Positions 44,851-56,500 of a stretch of DNA of 64,000 bases are shown piece by piece. The stretch covers positions 62,001-126,000 of the forward strand of contig JAHLKD010000039.1 in assembly GCA_025526935.1 (NCBI GenBank), in the 5' to 3' direction. Made by a program: the position numbers and the translations under genes. This stretch comes from Cladochytrium replicatum. Taxonomy: Eukaryota > Chytridiomycota > Chytridiomycetes > Cladochytriales > Cladochytriaceae. Numbering within the stretch: position 1 is the first letter of the stretch; every line of letters begins with the position of its first letter. The notes below the pieces were generated by a model that was not told the origin of the DNA, ran no database searches, and saw nothing but the letters and a program-made list of their open reading frames with translations.

Positions 44851-45047
44851 GAAGGTTGGTGCAGCTCTTGATTTGCGGCAGAAATGGTTCTCTATACTTA
44901 GTTGCACGACTGTGTCGATCTATTGGAAAGGAGAAAGGAACTCAATATTTATATCGTAGCAGCAATTGGTCTTGGGAGTTCTCAGCCAATATATTAGTAC
45001 AGTTTGAAGTACTATACAGAAAGCGAATCGATTTTTATTTGAATCGC

Positions 45048-46038
45048 TCAGCTTTCCTCCTCCTTGAACTGGGCGACATTCTCGTCTTTCAACAACTGGT
45101 CGATCTCCTCCGCACTGAACAAATGGAATGCAATTTTCCCGTCTTTTCCCTTGCTCACTGTGGCGAATTCCACTACATCGCGAATGTAAGGGTGAAATCA
45201 TGTCGACCTAGATTCATTCTACTCACATTTGTCGCTACCAAGGGTGGTGGAATCCATAGTCTTTGCAAGAACCTTCACCGCCAAGCTCTTTGCATTCGCA
45301 AGCGTCATCCCAGTCTCTTTATAGTCCTGCTTCAGGATGCTCTGAGCGTTGGACGAGTTTGCGCCGATACAGGTTGCCTTCCAGCCTGAGTAGTTGCCGC
45401 TGGGGTCGGAGTGGTAGAGCTGGAATCCAAAGTGAGAGTCCCAACCAGCATACAGGAACGACACGCCGAAAGGACGCAGACCTACAAAACAGCCCATCAG
45501 TCGCCATAGATAGAATCAGACTTTCTGCCCAACCTCCATATTGTGTGTATCCCTGCTTCAAATCACACATCCTCTGGACCAAAAGCTCCGCAGGAATCTC
45601 CTCCCCGTAGGTGTAGAGGTACTGCTGTGCCTGCTGACGCGCATACGTGATCAAAGTGTTTGCATCGGCCGTGATACCAGCGACCGCACACGCCATGGTG
45701 CTATAAAAGCCCAACCAAAAATTTCAGCACCTCTGTCCCATCAATTTCCACGTCTGGCTAACTCGTTGAGAACGTAAACCTTCTCAGCAGAAGCGGACTG
45801 CTCGAGCAGTTTCGAAGTCACTTTCTTCTCAGCGGCAAGAACGATCCCGTCATCTGCGAGGATGCCGAGCGCTGTTCCGGCATGAGAGATGGCCTCCATG
45901 GCGTATTCAACCTGGTATAATCGCCCTGTTCACGCCGAATGCGAGATTTAATTGGAAGGAAGCTATGAAGCTGCAATAGTGACGGGAAATACCTTCCGGC
46001 GAGAAGATTGTGGTTCGCGAGTCGTAACGACGAGCCAT
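45048..46038 (-). CDS. PRE9: 20S proteasome alpha subunit PSMA4/Pre9 (alpha-3 position), 5 exons
   Basis: Exons 46038..45993, 45925..45763, 45700..45534, 45481..45227 and 45172..45048 join in frame to 251 residues. The N-terminus [20 protein letters not shown] and [17 protein letters not shown] is the proteasome alpha signature, close to PSMA4. [50 protein letters not shown] and [12 protein letters not shown] confirm the subunit. It forms part of the outer ring of the 20S core. The C-terminus ([20 protein letters not shown]) is shorter and less Lys-rich than in yeast or human. All introns are GT-AG; intron 2 uses the less common donor GTTAGC and intron 3 GTTGGG. No clear proteasome-type PACE element was found upstream. 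Confidence 0.95.
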
Positions 46039-47605
46039 TGTGAAAGAATTTGGTGAGAAGTCTGAATTTCATGATCAGGGAGAAGAGTTCAAAAGTTAGT
46101 TTAAATGGCGGATTTGACCACAAAGATGGGCTCTACCCTATTATCAGAGTAAATAAGAGTAGGAATGGCGAAACCTCAGAGGTTGATCAGTCTCACTCGA
46201 CACGTAGGCAGAGCTAGATGCGAAGTGGTGTGGCGTAGGATTGATTGCGCGGCCTTTTGGCGAGCATGTTTTATCAATAAAATTGAGAAATAAAGCAACA
46301 AATAGCAGAGTAAAGTAAGATGAGAAGGACCATTGAGAGATGGAAAGAAAGCGAGACAAATTTTGACATTAATTAATCAAGCAAGTGCGCTTCTTTCGAT
46401 GAAAATGGCAACATGCGAATCAAGGGACGGCCATGTCCAAAGGCGGAACGATGACTGCATGTCGTTGGAGTTGTCTCGCATATATCAACTGAAACTGGCA
46501 CGCGGGTGGATCAAGATCGCTCTCAGATCGTTTCCGTAGAGGACAGAGCGGCATTGAGGCCGAGACAGGGAATAGACGTGGGAAATTATGCAGTTGGAGA
46601 GCACAACTATTGATCATCTCGCTGCGATATCGTTTCTTTCTCTGCCAACACATCAAAGTGTCCATAGTGCTGATTATTGGCATGCGCAACCACGACGATA
46701 CCTTTCTTCCCTCCTAAGTTTACTCTCGCACATCGGCGCAATCCGTTCTAAGACTGACGGATCAACGACATCCCTGGCAGCTGGCAATGGCCCTTCCATC
46801 TCGAAGACCCAAAGTTACTCGTAATTAAACTGTAGGAGTACGGCAGCTTTGACGCAACCTTCCGCCAGTCGTTTACGTTGAGGACCCCAACGCGGATATA
46901 CATCCACTCCTGGAAATTGTAATAAGCAAGTATGATGGGGTATTTACTCTTTCTTAACTGTCCACTAAACTCTGTCTTATTATCAATGATGGGACCAGGC
47001 ATCCAGCAGATTTTGCAAATGCGCTCGGAAGGTTGCCAACTTGATCTACAGATACGAATAGTGGAAAAGTCCGCAAAAAAACCCAAACGCCTTGGAGTTC
47101 CTGTGACGGCTTTCACTGGTAGGTGACTCAAATAACTACCAATGAGCTGAAGTAATCTTTGATTCGTCTCTTTTTAGCCTTCACTCTGAGCAGATCTCCG
47201 AAAAACGACCAGATCTCACTGAAGCCCGCTACATCTGTGTCTCCCGTCAAGCGCAATCAGCGTATACTTTTTTGTCACATTTGGGACGACACATTCTTGC
47301 ACTAACGTGTTTGAACCAAAGCATGCCCCCCGACAATGTTAACTTCCCTCTTCCCGCACCTGTGTCTTCTGGAGTTCAAACTGCCTCCATTCTTGAAGGA
47401 CATGACGAGCATAACTGCACGTATTCCAGCGGTTCCATCTGGCTCATCCCACATCCTAAGCACAGTGAGCGCCATTCATGACGGAAATCTTTGCCTCTCT
47501 GGCTATCGCCTAAGTAGATTGCAATTTTATCAGGTAAGAATTTTGTTTAACCTACTGTCATCATTCGTTGATAGACTGCGATAGCATTTGTCCAACCTAG
47601 AGGTA
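46039..47605. other. Gene-poor interval upstream of PRE9
   Basis: Contains the PRE9 upstream region and scattered short frames. A plus-strand piece near 47010-47120 (QLDLQIRIVEKSAKKPKRLG) ends at a GT donor and may continue after the TTTTTAG acceptor at about 47177, but no family or complete gene was found. Confidence 0.35.
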
Positions 47606-48170
47606 CAAATAAACACCTCTTTTCTTTTCAGATTTGACTTTAGGAGGATATAGAATTGGTAAATTTATCAAAGACCATTTAGATGTTGCAGATGAAGTTT
47701 TGAAAACTTTAGAACAAGCTAACTTGACTGCTTCTGGAATTAAGTCTCAGATTTGTATCTCGGTTGCAAATCCTCGTGCTAGCTTAATTGAACGTCATTG
47801 ATCTCCAATTCGTGAAACAATTTCCAAATGGTGTACTCAAGCACAAGGCAATTTTTGGCATAGATATCTCTGAATGTGTTGATATCATTCCATGTTACAG
47901 TTAACTCTGCTACTGATTATACTCCCTGCTGCTGGTTATACTTCGTTTGAACTTTGGTATGGACGTGCTTCTATCATGCCTATCGAATTTGCAACGTGAT
48001 AATTCTATTGACAATTTCACTGACATTGTTAGCGATATCACTCAGATGATTGAACTGAAGAAGAAACTCCTATTGAAGATGCCGAAAATCAGACCACATC
48101 GCACACACACTCTTTGAAACCACTTCCTGCTGTTTCAGCTGTATCGCAGTTTGGGGGAGACTGTCGGGGT
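47606..48170 (+). mobile_element. Ty3/Gypsy retrotransposon relic (reverse transcriptase tail joined to integrase)
   Basis: A plus-strand frame reads IKDHLDVADEVLKTLEQANL and TASGIKSQICIS, matching the end of the Gypsy reverse-transcriptase palm and connection. Within about 50 bp it continues as SLIERH, a stop, SPIRETISKWCTQ and NFWHRYL, which matches an integrase core. After more stops comes YTSFELWYGRASIMPIEF, the conserved integrase end (TGYSPFELVYGR..LPIE). The RNase H and most of the integrase are missing, so an internal deletion has joined the two parts. Many stops make it inactive. No long terminal repeats were confidently placed. Confidence 0.75.
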
Positions 48171-48850
48171 GTGCGCCGTGAATGCAGCATAGAGAGAGAT
48201 TTGGAAAGAGTTGGATGAATAGGACTCCCTTTCTTTATTTAAAATTGGTTCTTTATAGAAAATTTAATTATTTTGTTTATTCAGAATTCTGTTTTAATAG
48301 AATCACATGACCACAAATCTAAGAACCAGTTGCAAACAGCACAGATAATCCTGTACAAAACTACTGAGTGACCAGAAGATTATTTCAGAAGCAGTAGGTT
48401 GGTTCACTTGCTCCTGGTGTTCAGTCTGAGGCAAAGGTGGACATTATTGTGGGACATCTGAACAACAAGGTACCAAAACCAAAACAAAACAAAATCTATC
48501 AAACCTGTGTGGCTCACAAAGAAATCAATTCAGATTCAACCCTTGAACGAGAAGTCCCCACTGCGAGGAACCTTTGGAGTTATGGCGTTGGCATGCTCGC
48601 CCAGAAGTCCACGCTGGGCAGCGGAGCTTATGTGGAAAGGATCGTATATTAGTGGCTGTTAGAGCTGCTTGAGTCACAAGACGATCACGATGGTTGCAGA
48701 TATGTGACATTTGGGCAGCGAGGGGGGCAAGCAGGTTTTTGTTGGGCAAGTTGGTGGAGGTTATGATGCGCAGGTCAGGTCATGGCGGATTAGATTAATA
48801 TTTTAAAGGTGGTTATCTACTTCAAATTGATGAATAATGTGGTGAATCAG

Positions 48851-48985
48851 CATTCGGAGTAGAGTATACTCCGTCTGAAAGTGATTGAGTAGAGTCGATC
48901 CTGAGACTCATATACGCCATTCAATCATCGTTGCATACTCTTATATAGTAGTATGGCTTGATTACTAAACTAAGTAATTATAACT
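48851..48985. repeat. Dispersed ~130-bp repeat, copy A
   Basis: Closely similar to the copy at 50270-50400 in the same orientation, sharing blocks such as GTGATTGAGTAGAGT, TTCAATCATCGTTGCATACT and GCTTGATTACTAAACTA. Near its start it carries the 10-bp palindrome GAGTATACTC. It could be a terminal piece of a transposon or a solo repeat. The rest of 48171-50264 shows no gene. Confidence 0.85.
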
Positions 48986-50264
48986 GTGATTACTAAATAG
49001 TGCTTCAATCAGACAATGGATTCTTTGTTCCTAAACGGGAACAAAGACCTTTGGACTGATCCACGTTCAGAGGTGGTCTTAGTGAGCAAACCATCCCGGT
49101 GAGCAGAACAAGTATGTATCGTTCCTCAGCTGTTGAGACAGATTCAGAGGAATCGAGTCGTGCAGTGCTATCGATCGATTAAGGGCTCATTGTTTCTTGC
49201 TTGCTTTCTGAGTGTTTCGTACAGTGAGAAGTGAGGCATGACCAGAACTACCTAAGTGAAGCCAAGCAAAACTGCGAGGAATTGATCAACCGTGGAAATC
49301 GACACAAGATTGCATCAAAATCAAAATCAAAATAAAATGGCTTAGGAAACCCTTTATCACTTTTCAAAGAGCAGAAGAAGAGGCTCTGTGTTCCTGCCGA
49401 AGCTGAGCATACGGATCTGGGGTGTGGAAACTGTATAAAGTGCCTTCCCAGGTGTTAACATTTCAAGAAATGTTTTAGCTGGCAGCGTGGCTTGTGATCA
49501 CTAAAAAAACAAACCACTGATTATTAATAATTGTCATAAAACATAATTGTGGTTTTGGATCTCCTCATATTTAGTAACACCAAAAATTGTATCAATAAAC
49601 CTCAGTGATCTATTTAAATTGATCGCCACCATCGCATTCACGCTGTTGGAATGAGCAGCCTCACTACAAAGTAAGCCTGGCAACCTTCCCTCCAAAGCAG
49701 CACTGCCAAAACTTATTGGAAATTGGACCTTTTTTCTTCTCGATCCACAAACACTGTTGGGAAACAATCCCATGGTAGGTGATCCTCAAAGCCCAATAGG
49801 TTTTAAATATTTAACAGGGATCCATTGGGGATACAGGGGAATGTGTCGTAATTCTGCTCTAGGCTCTATCTCCGCAATCTTCCAGCACACTAGCTTTGGC
49901 GCACTGCAAGACTGGATTCACTGGAAAGGTGAAATTAAACCCCTGAATAGCCACCAATAAAACAATACCCAGGAACACAAACTAAAAAGCCAACAGGTTT
50001 TGTCCCTCTCCTTCCACCCAGGTGCCAGCATTTAGTTTCGAATGGGCAGGAGTGTGAGTAGAGCGCAAACAGTCTAACATAGAAGGGGTTGTTACTGGCA
50101 GTGCAAGAAAAGGTAGCATCAGGGGAAAGATTCAATGGAACCACAAGGAACTTACAGCATTTGATTCTTAAAAAGTATTATGTACATGCCTAACCTCCAG
50201 CTCCATTCCCACTTTCTGGTAAGTGCAAGCAGGCAGACCACAAAGCTTCGCAACATTTGTAGAA
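48986..50264. other. Sequence between the two repeat copies, no gene recognised
   Basis: Several short frames on both strands, none with a known domain. If the flanking repeats are the ends of one element, this would be its interior and is non-autonomous. Confidence 0.35.
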
Positions 50265-50269
50265 GGCGT

Positions 50270-50400
50270 AGTTGGAGTAGGGTATACTCCATTCAAACGT
50301 GATTGAGTAGAGTTGATCCTGAGATTCATACACACCATTCAATCATCGTTGCATACTCTTATATAGCTGTACGGCTTGATTACTAAACTACTGTTCCCAA
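50270..50400. repeat. Dispersed ~130-bp repeat, copy B
   Basis: Direct-orientation partner of the copy at 48851-48985, differing by scattered substitutions. It sits immediately upstream of the hAT transposase relic, so it may be part of that element's non-coding end. Confidence 0.85.
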
Positions 50401-50439
50401 TCAGTAAGTATTACTCTGAAATAGCACATTCTATATGAT

Positions 50440-51470
50440 CAAATGAGCCTTACAGCTACGAGAGGCGATGGACAAAATATGCTGGATTGAAGATTCTATG
50501 AAAGATTGGTCCAAAAAAAGCAGAGCAATGAGAGGTCCTACAGAAGATCCAGGATGGTTCAAGTGTATTTAAAGGCAATCAAGGGGTCTAGATACCAACA
50601 CTTCCACTCGTTATTCCATCTTATCGATCAACTGGAGGACCTAGAGGAGGTGGAATTGGATGAAACCTTCGGCATAGCATTTCAAAATGCACTTGACAAG
50701 CTGCAGCATATTACTCGATTGCTAAGAGCCCGTGTTTAGTAGTTGCTATGGTACTCGATCCTCGTTTTAAGGATCAATATTATCGATTTTCAAAGGCTTG
50801 GGAGGAAGAAGTAGGAAGGACTCAGGTCACCCTTGTGCAGAAAGTCTGGGAGGAACACAGGAAAGAAGAATAGTGGACAACAAACTAGGACATTGACACA
50901 ATTCCAGCGGAGCTTCCGGTGATAGACAGAAAAAAAATGGACGTTGAACGTTTGAGAGCCATTAGATTGGTTTTCAACTGGCAAGAAGAGATTCATGAGG
51001 AAAAAGATCTGGATCACTATCTTGTTGATCAGGTACTCCGCTGTATTGATTCTATTGGGAAGCAGATCAATAATAATATTATGGATTGGTGGAAGACTGT
51101 TGGAAGTGTGAACTTTCCAGCCCTGAGCAAGATGGCAATGGACTGTATTGGAATACCAGCAACAAGTGCTCCAGTCGAACAAAAGTTTTCAGCCAGATTT
51201 GATTTGGTACCTGCAATTCGCAATCACCTTGCTTTGAAGCATTCAAAAAGTGAAGCTCGTGAGGATTTTGCGAAGGTGCACAATTTAGAAGGGGATTCCG
51301 ATGTGGTCTTTGAGCTGGAAGCTACCAATGATAACCCAACCTTTAAACATATAATTGTTGTTTTGACTGTTCATCAGTTGAAGTACCGTCCAGGAGTTGA
51401 GAAAGTGTCCATGTGGACAGTATCCTATGCTGGGAGCATTGATAGAGAGGTTGGTTGTATTTGATAGAGA
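50440..51470 (+). mobile_element. hAT-family transposase relic
   Basis: Three plus-strand pieces in different frames: a helical segment 50506-50739 (FHSLFHLIDQLEDLEEVEL), then VVAMVLDPRFKDQYYRFSKA from 50739, then 50919-51463. The last has WWKTVGSVNFPALSKMAMD and IPATSAPVEQKFS, the hallmark of the hAT C-terminal dimerisation domain. Stops and frame changes separate the pieces, and the N-terminal BED finger and catalytic acidic residues were not found. hAT elements move by cut-and-paste; this copy is inactive. Terminal inverted repeats and an 8-bp target duplication could not be identified by eye. Confidence 0.8.
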
Positions 51471-51793
51471 TTGTGTAGACTTAATCAGGGCAGCAAGCAA
51501 GCATAATTAATTCTCAGTATTCAATTAGAATCTAACGAAATCTGCCAGTTAATTGTTCTGAACCGCCGTAAAACTTAGCTCACACTGAGCTATGTCAGTG
51601 AGACCATCAAATTTCGTAACTATCCCAGCTGAGCCCCCAGGTACAGTTTTAATTCAAACCCAAACATTGGTCAATGCTTAAATAATAAAAATATGAGCCC
51701 ACTGTATTAAAGGCAAGTGAATATCGTTCTCTAAGATCCATGGCAACAAACTGGCCATGATCCGTATATACAGCACATACCGCCCAAAGCCAA

Positions 51794-53317
51794 TTAATAA
51801 GTTGAATATCTTCTCCTCCCTTGCACCCATTCTCCAAACACGACCTCTTTCGTGGATATCGTCAGTCCCTCCTCCTCATCCTTCCTCGGCAAATGCTCAA
51901 TCTCCACCACGCAATGCGTCTCGTTCCTGGCCCAGTGCAACCTCTTCCGTTTCTGTATAAACTGCCCCGCTCCCTTCACATACACCTCGTACATTCCTGT
52001 ACAGTCCAGCCGCACCCACTCCAACAACTCCAAATCAAACCTAAACGATCCCAGCAGCGCCGTGTTCAACGCCGCATGTCCGAATTCCCGCACCAGCAAG
52101 CTTTCCGTCGACGCAGGTATCCACGTCTCCGCGCCTTCAAACGTTGCCCTTCGCAGCGGCTGGAGTAGGTAGATATTGTACTTGTCATTGAGTCGTTTGC
52201 TCTGCGCCTGCGCAGTTGCGTACGCGACTTTCGAGAGCGCGACGAGGTCGATGTAGAGTCCCGTTGCAGTATCTATGAAACGCGCTTCGATCGCGTTGTG
52301 GATGTCCGAGAGTCGGTTGAAAGCGAATGGGCTGACGTCGAGGACGTAGCGGTCACGCCATACGCCGAGCGCTATGTAGCGGGATAAAATGTTTTGGGTG
52401 GGGGTGGGAGGCAAGGCCTCGTTCACGCCGTGGGTGGTGCCGTTGAGTGCGGCGAGGTATTCGAGTGTGCTGCCTGTGAAATGGACTTGGAGGGCGTCGA
52501 TCCAGGGGAGCCGACGCTCGCCCCACCACCAGCCGAGAAGTGTGTCCCCGGAGAGCCAGTAGGGTATTCTGTGTTTGTGTGCGAACCCAGCCCATGCGCG
52601 GAACAGGTATCGATATGCGACGGAGCGTTCTTCGTCAGTGAGAGAATGAATAGGTTGGACGTCTTTAGGGACCCGGTCGTGCCAGTGCGGTCGATCACGG
52701 AAGGAGAAGGCTAAAGTTGCTCCGTTCCGGGTATAGATTGATCGATCGTAGACAGGCCGATCCTGTTCGTTGAAATAGCTCCGACCACCGGAGGGATAAC
52801 CCGGTTTCTGTCTCCGATCGAAATCCCGTTGTTGCTGTTGAAGCCGTGGTGACAGAACCACTTTAAAATCGTCCCATTTGAGCCATAGCTCAGCACCAGT
52901 GACTAAAGCGGACGGTTTTGCTCCCTGCAGGAACCCCCAGCGTCCGCGGGGGCCGACCGCGGCTACGACCTTTCCGGCATCCTTGCCGAGCAGGGAGCGG
53001 CCATGGGCCAATCGCTCTGCGTCGAGCTGCGACTGGTTTTTGCCTAGGAGGATGTGGAGGATCACGGCGAGGAGGAAGGCGATGAGGAAGAGGTGGAGGA
53101 GACGGAGGAATGTGGAGCGCTTTGATAGAGTGCAGAGGCGGAAGAAGAAGGGTCTGCGAGTCGTTTGAGTGAGCTGAGCAGGTTCCAAAGACGATCCGTA
53201 GAGGAAAAACCAGGGAAATGTTGGGCGAGCGAGGTTGGGAGAGTCGATTGACAGGATTCCGAGACGCGAGAAGCGCTTCTTTCCCGAGGCATCATCGACC
53301 GAATTGACGCCCAGCAT
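51794..53317 (-). CDS. LicD/Mnn4-like Golgi type II membrane protein
   Basis: A single exon of 507 residues from the ATG at 53317. A basic N-terminal cytosolic tail precedes one membrane helix (about residues 70-92, FLRLLHLFLIAFLLAVILHI), then a stem and a lumenal domain. The LicD/fukutin nucleotidyltransferase-type core is recognised from HKHRIPYWLSGDTLLGWWW and from NAIEARFIDTATGLYIDLVAL, which matches the Mnn4-type DARFID..TGL.IDI motif. Mnn4-like proteins promote mannosylphosphate transfer onto fungal glycans in the Golgi. Oddly, the segment normally reading PWDxDxD is PWIDALQV here, so the acidic pair is reduced to one Asp and catalysis is doubtful. The gene is divergent from SEC1. No intron is needed; a weak alternative splice near the 3' end cannot be excluded. 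Confidence 0.8.
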   Translation of the reverse strand: MLGVNSVDDASGKKRFSRLGILSIDSPNLARPTFPWFFLYGSSLEPAQLTQTTRRPFFFRLCTLSKRSTFLRLLHLFLIAFLLAVILHILLGKNQSQLDAERLAHGRSLLGKDAGKVVAAVGPRGRWGFLQGAKPSALVTGAELWLKWDDFKVVLSPRLQQQQRDFDRRQKPGYPSGGRSYFNEQDRPVYDRSIYTRNGATLAFSFRDRPHWHDRVPKDVQPIHSLTDEERSVAYRYLFRAWAGFAHKHRIPYWLSGDTLLGWWWGERRLPWIDALQVHFTGSTLEYLAALNGTTHGVNEALPPTPTQNILSRYIALGVWRDRYVLDVSPFAFNRLSDIHNAIEARFIDTATGLYIDLVALSKVAYATAQAQSKRLNDKYNIYLLQPLRRATFEGAETWIPASTESLLVREFGHAALNTALLGSFRFDLELLEWVRLDCTGMYEVYVKGAGQFIQKRKRLHWARNETHCVVEIEHLPRKDEEEGLTISTKEVVFGEWVQGRRRYSTY

Positions 53318-53587
53318 TTTCAACTTTTCAACACGCACACGAACCAACAAGCCTTCTTACAGAGGACTTGGAAAAAAAGAAAGATATTCGGGACGGTTGC
53401 TCGAGCGATACAAAGACTAGTGCTAATCTACAGGTGGGACTGAAGGATGCTCTTGCTGTCGGTCTCATCGAGTCTACTGATTATTACTGTGCTCCAGTTG
53501 TCCTTCCGTTCGCTGACCTTCCAAGACCTCTACCTCAAGCTACAGCTCATCGCCATCATCTCGTAGAAAGCGTCTTCCACCCGCCCT
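53318..53587. promoter_or_regulatory. 270-nt divergent upstream region, LicD-like and SEC1
   Basis: The two start codons (53317 minus, 53588 plus) face away from each other across this interval, so it must contain both promoters. No specific element is evident. Confidence 0.4.
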
Positions 53588-56500
53588 ATGGCTTCTGTAA
53601 AGGAACGCGTTCGCCATCGTATGTCGTTCGGGTTCTATTCTCTGGCTGGCACCGCTAATTTCACCGTATTTCTGCTAGGCATCTTGGTGGACATGCTCCG
53701 CACCGTCCAGCCTCCTGGAAAGTGGAAGGTCCTCGTCGTCGATGCTGAAGCCTTGAAGATTATGAACTCGGCATGTCGGATGAGCGATATTCTCGACGAA
53801 AATGTCACAGGTGGAGTCCCCTACTGATTACAATCAGGCCGATTCTGCTAAATACAACAATGCATTGCAGTGGTTGAGGATCTCATGCTACGCAGACAGC
53901 CGTACCCAACTAAAGAGGCTATCTACTTTATTGGCCCCGCAAACGATTCGATCCAGGCTATCATCGACGACTTTAGCAAATCAAAGCCGATCTACGGAGC
54001 AGCGCATATTTTTTGTACTGCAAGTAAGGAAGATGGAAGGTTGGTCCTGCATTTCGTTGATGTGCGTGGTCACTAGCCCTTCCGGATCGACTGTTCGACA
54101 AGCTGAAACGTTCACCAGCATCGAACTACATCAAGTCGTTGAAAGAGCTCAACGTCGACTTCATTGGTGCGGATCTCTAAACCAGATTTTGTATCTTTTT
54201 GCTTAATTTGGCTTTGATCCAGCTTACGAGTCGCTTATGTTCTCGCTCGAAACTCCCTTGAGCATGTACACCGTCTACAACGCCGCAACACCGTCTCACC
54301 TCGAATTCGAACTCAAAAGCCTCGCATCTCGCGTATGTTTAGCCTGTTCTTAATGGTTAAATTTACTACTGACTCATGTTCCTCAGCTCTCCTCGGTCAT
54401 GTCGACCCTGGGCGAGTTCCCATACATCCGTTACCACGATCCCAACGCCGGCTCCAAAGGCAAGCCCGTAGTCGCCAAACTCGCCGATCTCGTCCAATCC
54501 GAGCTTGAACATCTGCGTGAACTTGACCCGTCTTTCGCTAAGCAAAAGCCGGGCCACCAACCCGCTACGTTGCTGCTAGTTGAGCGATCATTGGACGTGA
54601 TGGCACCGCTATTGCACGAGCTCACTTATCAGGCGGCAGTGCAAGATCTGCTCCCGCTCGAAAATGGGAAATATAGGTACGGACTTTATGGAGATGCAGA
54701 TTGATCGTTTATCGGTGCTTTATGTAGGCGGCAGGATGCGAAGGACCCGAAAGATGAGCTTGTCTTGTTGGACGAAAATGACCTCTTCTGGGTGCGTTCC
54801 TCCCATATTATACCCTTTGCTGATTTTGATGTTGTCCTTAGACCCACACACGACACTGGCACATTGCGGAGGTCATGGATTTCCTAGGCGACGTGGTGAA
54901 GAAGTTCATCGCAGAGAACAAAGCGGCAAAGTACGAGAGGGATGGTGGCGGAGAAGATTCGAACTCCCGACTTCAGGCGATGAAGGACACGATGAGCGCA
55001 TTGCCTCAATACCAGGAATTGAAAGCAAAGGTGGGTGGTTTGGAGGCGCGGCTTTGTAAACATGCAGGTTACTGATTGCAGATCTGGTTGATGCACAGTT
55101 TTCCTTACACAGTGCGCTATGTCAGGAAGTCATGGCTGTTTTCAATCGTCGCCAACTCGATCGGATCTCCAAAGTTGAGCAAGTGAGCTCAAATCATCGT
55201 CGCTCCCATGTTTGGAGGCTGACCTGAACTCTTAGGACCTGGCGACGGGTTTCAACGCCGAAGGTCGACCCCTTACAAAGCTCATCACAATGGATCTGAA
55301 CCCCATATTCGAGGACCGAAATGTCCGCTACCTCGATAAAGTGCGGCTGCTCATGCTGTACATTATCTCGCAGCAAGGCATCCAGGACAGCGAGAGGCAG
55401 AGACTGTTTGATCTTGTGAAGTTGGGTATCGAAGAGTCCCAAGCAGTGACGAATCTGAGCATGCTCGGGGTAAGACTAAGCGCGAGCATGGAGAATAAGA
55501 AAGTCGATAAGGTACGTTTACATCTCAATTTGAAACGATTGCGTTTATGAATGTGATGTTTATGCAGGGTCGGTATTCTTATGGAGGGGGTATTAAGGAA
55601 CCAAAGGAATCCAAGTTCGATACAGCGCGCTACACTCCAGTCATTAAATATGTCCTTGAGGTATGAGTGCAGTTATGTTTCTGTAAGATTTCCAAATTTC
55701 GTGTGCAGGATCAACTCAAGGGAGTCATCCCTAACGACCAGTTCCCATGGGTCCGACCGCCGCCATCGGACTACAATGGCTACGGCCGTGCAACGAGCAC
55801 CAACACCCTTAGCGGTAGCTCCTCCTCCCAATCCCTCAGCGCCGGTCCACCTCCACCCCTCCGAAACACTAAGCCATCCTGGGCAACTCGAAAGGCGGGA
55901 GGGTCCGCAGCTGCCCCCGGCACCGCTTCGAACAACTCGTCTTCAACGTCCCTTGCGAACGGAGGGGCACAAGCTGCACCGGTGAACCCGGCAATGACGC
56001 TTGACGGGTTGATGAACACGCGTTCGGCGTTGAGGAATGAGGAGTTGAGAGAGAACGGACCCCGAGTGATTGTTTTCTTTGTTGGCGGTGTGACGTATTC
56101 GGAGTTGAGGGTGTGCGCGGAGCTGATGAAGGAGTTTAAGCGTGAGGTCCTCATCGGTAAGTTTGAAAATAAGCGTCATTGATTTATTGTTGACTTTGGG
56201 GAACGGAGGATCAACGCACGTTGCAAACCCGAAGCAGTTCCTGGACATCTTGAAGACCCTCCACAAGACCAACATCCCCACGAAGCTGATAAACTCACCC
56301 ACTCCGCGTATGCCCGGCATGGCGGCGGTGGAGGTGATCGCACCCCCGCCCGCCCAGCCCCTTCGTTCACCCGTTGGATCGCCACCGGGAAGTACTACCT
56401 CGATGAACGACTCGCCCAAAGGCTCGCGCGACCGCGTGGACCGCGGCGGGGAACCCACCCGACCGAGCAGCAAATCGACTCGCGGCGAACCTACGAGTTC

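Noticed and set aside
51649-51837. Possible additional 3' exon of the LicD-like gene
   Set aside because: A GT donor near the stop codon could be joined to downstream sequence, but the product has no conservation and the unspliced end is plausible.
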